NCBI RefSeq assembly: GCF_002234575.2
Contig: NZ_CP022464.2
Location: 6,386,001-6,450,000, forward strand
DNA from: Enterocloster bolteae
GTDB taxonomy: Bacteria; Bacillota; Clostridia; Lachnospirales; Lachnospiraceae
Length of the DNA stretch: 64,000 nucleotides
Direction: 5' to 3'
Positions 61,370-64,000 of the stretch are shown one piece after another. Each line of letters opens with the position of its first letter. Position 1 is the stretch's first letter. The translations under genes were made by a program, and so were the position numbers. The notes below the pieces were generated by a model that made no database searches, was not told the origin of the DNA, and worked only from the letters and a program-made list of their open reading frames with translations.

Positions 61370-62989
61370 TATGTGTGATAAAGAAGTAATAGAAGTGTAA
61401 AAAATTTTGCCGTTCCTATCCGGCACATGAGGTATGTCGGATAGGTCGGGCGGTTAGGTGTCGGGCAGTTCTACCTTGCCGACAAAAGAATAATAGATTT
61501 CGATTTCCTGTCTGCGTAACTTGCCCCGGCGTTTCCCGTCAAGGGCAACGCTTTCATGGACAACGATTTTCTCCACAAACTCCCGCAGCAGAGTAGGGGT
61601 AAGTTCTTCAATGGTAGTGTGCCTGCGTACCACATTCATAAACTTTTCAGCGTTTGCGGTGGCTTCCTGCGCTTTGGAAAGTTCTTCCCGCAGTCTGGCG
61701 GCACGTTCTTTCAGTTCTTTCTGCTCGGCTTCATAGTCTGCCGACAGCTCTGTGAAACGCTCGTCCGATATGCGCCCGGTTACGCTGTCCTCATACAGCC
61801 GCTTGAAGATAGCAGATAACTCGGCTATGCGTTTCTCGGCGGCTTCCAGCTCCTTTTTCTTGGCGGCGTTCCTGCGTCTGTCCCCGTCCTCATTCTGCTC
61901 GATTAAAAGCTTCATAAACCGGGCTTCATGCTTTGCCGCATAGCTGGTAACTTTCCGCAGATTGGAGAGTACGCCAGCGGTCAAGAGGTCAGTGCGGATA
62001 AAGTGCGCTGTGCAGTCGGCGGTGCGTTTCTTGTAGCTTCCGCAGATATAACAGTCCTGCTTGCGCTTGTCCGTCTGGTATCGCTGCTGGTACATGACGC
62101 TGCCGCAGTCGGCACAAAAGAGTATGCCGGAGAACAAGCCCACTTCGTCATAACGGTTGGGGCGTTTGCGCTGCTTGCGTAACTCCTGCACCCGTTCCCA
62201 CGTTTCCCGGTCAATGATAGGCTCATGGTGGTTCTCAAAAACCGCCTGCTTTTCCGGGGGATTTTCTATGCTGTGTTTCAGCTTGTAGGACGGCTTCTCG
62301 GTCTTAAAGTTTACCAGACAGCCCGTATATTCCCGGTTTTCCAGCAGATGAACCACGGTATTGGTCGCCCACTTGCACTCATAGCCGGGGTGGTAGCGGC
62401 GGGTGCTGCCCGTCCTGCGGTATTCCAGCGTCCCCGGCGTGGGGATTTGCTGCTCGGTCAGCATACGGGCTATCTTGGTCGGACCGTTCCCGGCAAGGCA
62501 AAGGCTGTAAATCTGCCGTACCACCGGGGCGGCTTCCTCGTCAATGATAAAGTTTTCGTCCTCGTCCATGAGGTAGCCATAGACGGGCTTGCTTGTGATG
62601 GGCTTTCCGCTCATGCCCTTAGAGCGTTTTACTGCCTTGATTTTCTTGCTCGTATCTCTCACCAGCCATTCGTTAAAAATGTTCCGCAGCGGGGCAAAAT
62701 CATTTTCCCCCTGTGCGCTGTCCACTCCGTCATTGATAGCGATGAAGCGGACACCTTTCTGTGGGAAAATCATTTCTGTGTACATTCCCACCTGTAAGTA
62801 GTTTCGCCCTAACCTCGACATATCCTTGACGATAACTGTCCCGACTTTCCCTGCTTCAATGTCTGCAAGCATGGCTTGAAATCCGGGTCTTTGAAAGTTC
62901 GCACCGGAATAACCGTCGTCGGTGTACCAGCGCAGATTAGAAAATCCATTCTGTTTGGCATAGGTTTCCAAAATCCTCTTTTGGAAAGT
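61370..62989. mobile_element. Remnant of a serine-recombinase element in maff2
   Basis: Foreign DNA starts at the break in maff2 and carries a recombinase gene cut at its 5' end. An AT-rich stretch of different character follows from ~63000, then a regulator and hsdR on the other strand. The layout (recombinase near one end reading outwards) is like that of the element in the helicase gene. The far end is not in the window, so the regulator and hsdR may be its cargo. The exact crossover bases cannot be told. Confidence 0.55.
61454..62989 (-). pseudogene. Large serine recombinase lacking its catalytic N terminus
   Basis: The open frame (from a TTG-equivalent at 62971) reads METYAKQNGFSNLRWYTDDG and then GTVIVKDMSRLGRNYLQVGM, the resolvase helix E region, recombinase domain PVYGYLMDEDENF, zinc ribbon CADCGSVMYQQ / CYICGSYKKRTADC, and a coiled coil. 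The normal first ~45 residues with the active Y-x-R-L-S motif are missing. Upstream codons read FQKRIL, then a TGA. It cannot catalyse. The rest is full length, so the loss is probably recent. Homologous to but distinct from the recombinase at 23080-25011. Confidence 0.82.
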
Positions 62990-63093
62990 GATTTGTCAAG
63001 GGTGTTTTCTCCACGATATATCACCCTATATCAAAAAGCCAAATAAACATGCCAAAATATCGCTCAATATTACATCGTTCGCAAACATAATAA

Positions 63094-63122
63094 TTGAGAA
63101 ACCGACAAATTTCTGCTATACT
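63094..63122 (+). promoter_or_regulatory. Promoter of the XRE gene
   Basis: TTGAGA (63094-63099), a 17-base spacer and TATACT (63117-63122) lie 38 bases before the XRE start. Confidence 0.7.
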
Positions 63123-63160
63123 TACTTTTATAACTGATTTTATTTGGACGGAGGATTTTT

Positions 63161-63376
63161 ATGAAAGTCAGCTATAAGAAACTTTGGAAGCTATTGATAG
63201 ACAAAGATATGAAAAAAAGAGATTTAGAAAGATGTGCTGGAATTAGTCATTATACCATCAACAAATTAAATCATGGTGAAAATGTTACAACCGATATTCT
63301 TGGGAAGATTTGCAAGGCATTAGGGTGTACAATGAACGATATTATGGAATTTATTGATGACGATTCTGCACAGTAA
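63161..63376 (+). CDS. XRE/Cro-type regulator (YozG-like)
   Basis: A 71-residue regulator: MKVSYKKLWKLLIDKDMKKR, DLERCAGISHYTINKLNHGE, then NVTTDILGKICKALGCTMND. The whole protein is one helix-turn-helix domain. GGAGG stands before the ATG. It lies right upstream of hsdR, reads the same way and is likely its regulator: control of type I restriction genes by a small Cro-like protein is common. Confidence 0.8.
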   Translation: MKVSYKKLWKLLIDKDMKKRDLERCAGISHYTINKLNHGENVTTDILGKICKALGCTMNDIMEFIDDDSAQ

Positions 63377-63454
63377 AAGCCTATTTTGTAAAAGGATCTC
63401 AAATTTTCAATATCTGATTATTCAAAAATATCCTCAAGTATAGGAGATGAAGAT

Positions 63455-64000
63455 ATGGCATACCAAAGCGAAGCAGCCCTTGAGCAACAGTTCATAGACC
63501 AGCTCAATAAGCAAGGCTATACCAGCGTCTCTATACCAGACTATGACGCACTGGTAGAAAACTTCAAAGCTCAATTTGAAACCTTTAATTCAGCGAAGCT
63601 TGACCGCCCCTTGACCGACAAAGAATGGGAGCGTGTAATGAATATCATGCTCGGAAAATCTGTTTTCCAGAGCGCAAAGATCCTTCGAGATAAGTTCGTG
63701 TTGGAGCGTGAGGACGGGACGAAGGTGTACCTCTCTTTCTTCGATGCCGACCACACAAAGAACATTTTTCAGGTGACAAATCAGACAACTGTTGTCGGCA
63801 AGTATGTCAATCGCTATGATGTGACAATACTCGTCAATGGTCTTCCGCTTATTCAAGTGGAATTGAAACGGCGTGGCATTGACATCCGAGAAGCTGTCAA
63901 TCAAGTGATGCGCTACAAAAAGCATTCCTACAATGGATTGTACCACTTTATCCAACTTTTTGTAGTGTCCAATGGTGTAGATACAAAGTATTTTGCCAAC
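63455..64000 (+). CDS. hsdR: Type I restriction subunit HsdR, N-terminal part
   Basis: An open frame starts at ATG 63455 (TAGGAG upstream) and runs off the window, 182 codons. MAYQSEAALEQQFIDQLNKQ, SIPDYDALVENFKAQFETFN and YDVTILVNGLPLIQVELKRR are the HsdR N-terminal domain. D-x-T...Q-V-E-L-K is the PD-(D/E)xK nuclease core. FELK-like context and IREAVNQVMRYKKHSY follow as usual. The motor part and hsdM/hsdS would be outside. Confidence 0.9.
   Translation, partial: MAYQSEAALEQQFIDQLNKQGYTSVSIPDYDALVENFKAQFETFNSAKLDRPLTDKEWERVMNIMLGKSVFQSAKILRDKFVLEREDGTKVYLSFFDADHTKNIFQVTNQTTVVGKYVNRYDVTILVNGLPLIQVELKRRGIDIREAVNQVMRYKKHSYNGLYHFIQLFVVSNGVDTKYFAN

Overview
The window is about 64 kb of mobile, accessory DNA from a gut-type Clostridia (Lachnospiraceae/Ruminococcaceae-like) bacterium. 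The basis is AGGAGG-type ribosome sites, the standard code, a Tn1549/CTn-like conjugation gene set, a Tn4451-type mobilizable element, tet(O), and HNH-bearing group II introns. No rRNA, tRNA or core housekeeping gene was seen.

Positions 1-15704 are one tightly packed minus-strand array of 24 genes (the last cut by the window edge), mostly small and acidic. Recognisable families are SUKH-3, SUKH/SMI1-KNR4-like, Imm17-like, DUF6881, DUF6966, DUF4241, DUF5713, DUF2262, DUF2004, DKNYY, ankyrin and DUF1963/YwqG-like. This is the signature of a polyimmunity locus, a stock of immunity proteins against polymorphic toxins. No toxin gene is present. A promoter and a tiny double-glycine-like peptide gene sit at its head (15.7-15.95 kb). 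A divergent SLOG protein / XRE regulator pair follows (16.0-17.05 kb).

Positions ~17.1-61.37 kb are an integrative conjugative element (ICE) read on the minus strand. From right to left it carries a Maff2 remnant, TrbL/VirB6, an MT-A70 methyltransferase, PrgI, VirB4, a CHAP hydrolase, DUF4315, DUF4366, a membrane protein, topoisomerase III, a CHC2 primase-like/ArdC-like fusion, a TTRAP protein, a giant N6-methylase/SNF2 helicase, DUF3849, MobC, a CD1845-like membrane protein, an AbiE toxin-antitoxin operon and a MobP-type relaxase.

The ICE is interrupted four times. (1) An 11.1 kb Tn4451/TnpX-like integrative mobilizable element (23154-34259) sits inside the helicase gene at a GA dinucleotide. 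It carries a large serine recombinase, PC4-like, ParB, MobV with a pMV158-type oriT, RepA, three sigma-like regulators, Cys-rich KTR, tet(O) and TnpV. (2) A group II intron splits virB4. (3) A second group II intron splits trbL. (4) A remnant with a serine recombinase that lacks its catalytic N terminus cuts the Maff2 gene. To its right lie an XRE regulator and the start of a type I restriction subunit (hsdR), which runs off the edge.

All three split host genes rejoin in frame when the insert is removed: 2,756 aa for the helicase, 821 aa for VirB4 and 289 aa for TrbL. A second TnpV-family gene with a strong ribosome site is encoded out of frame inside the disordered linker of the helicase gene. 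This is the clearest overlapping-gene candidate in the window.
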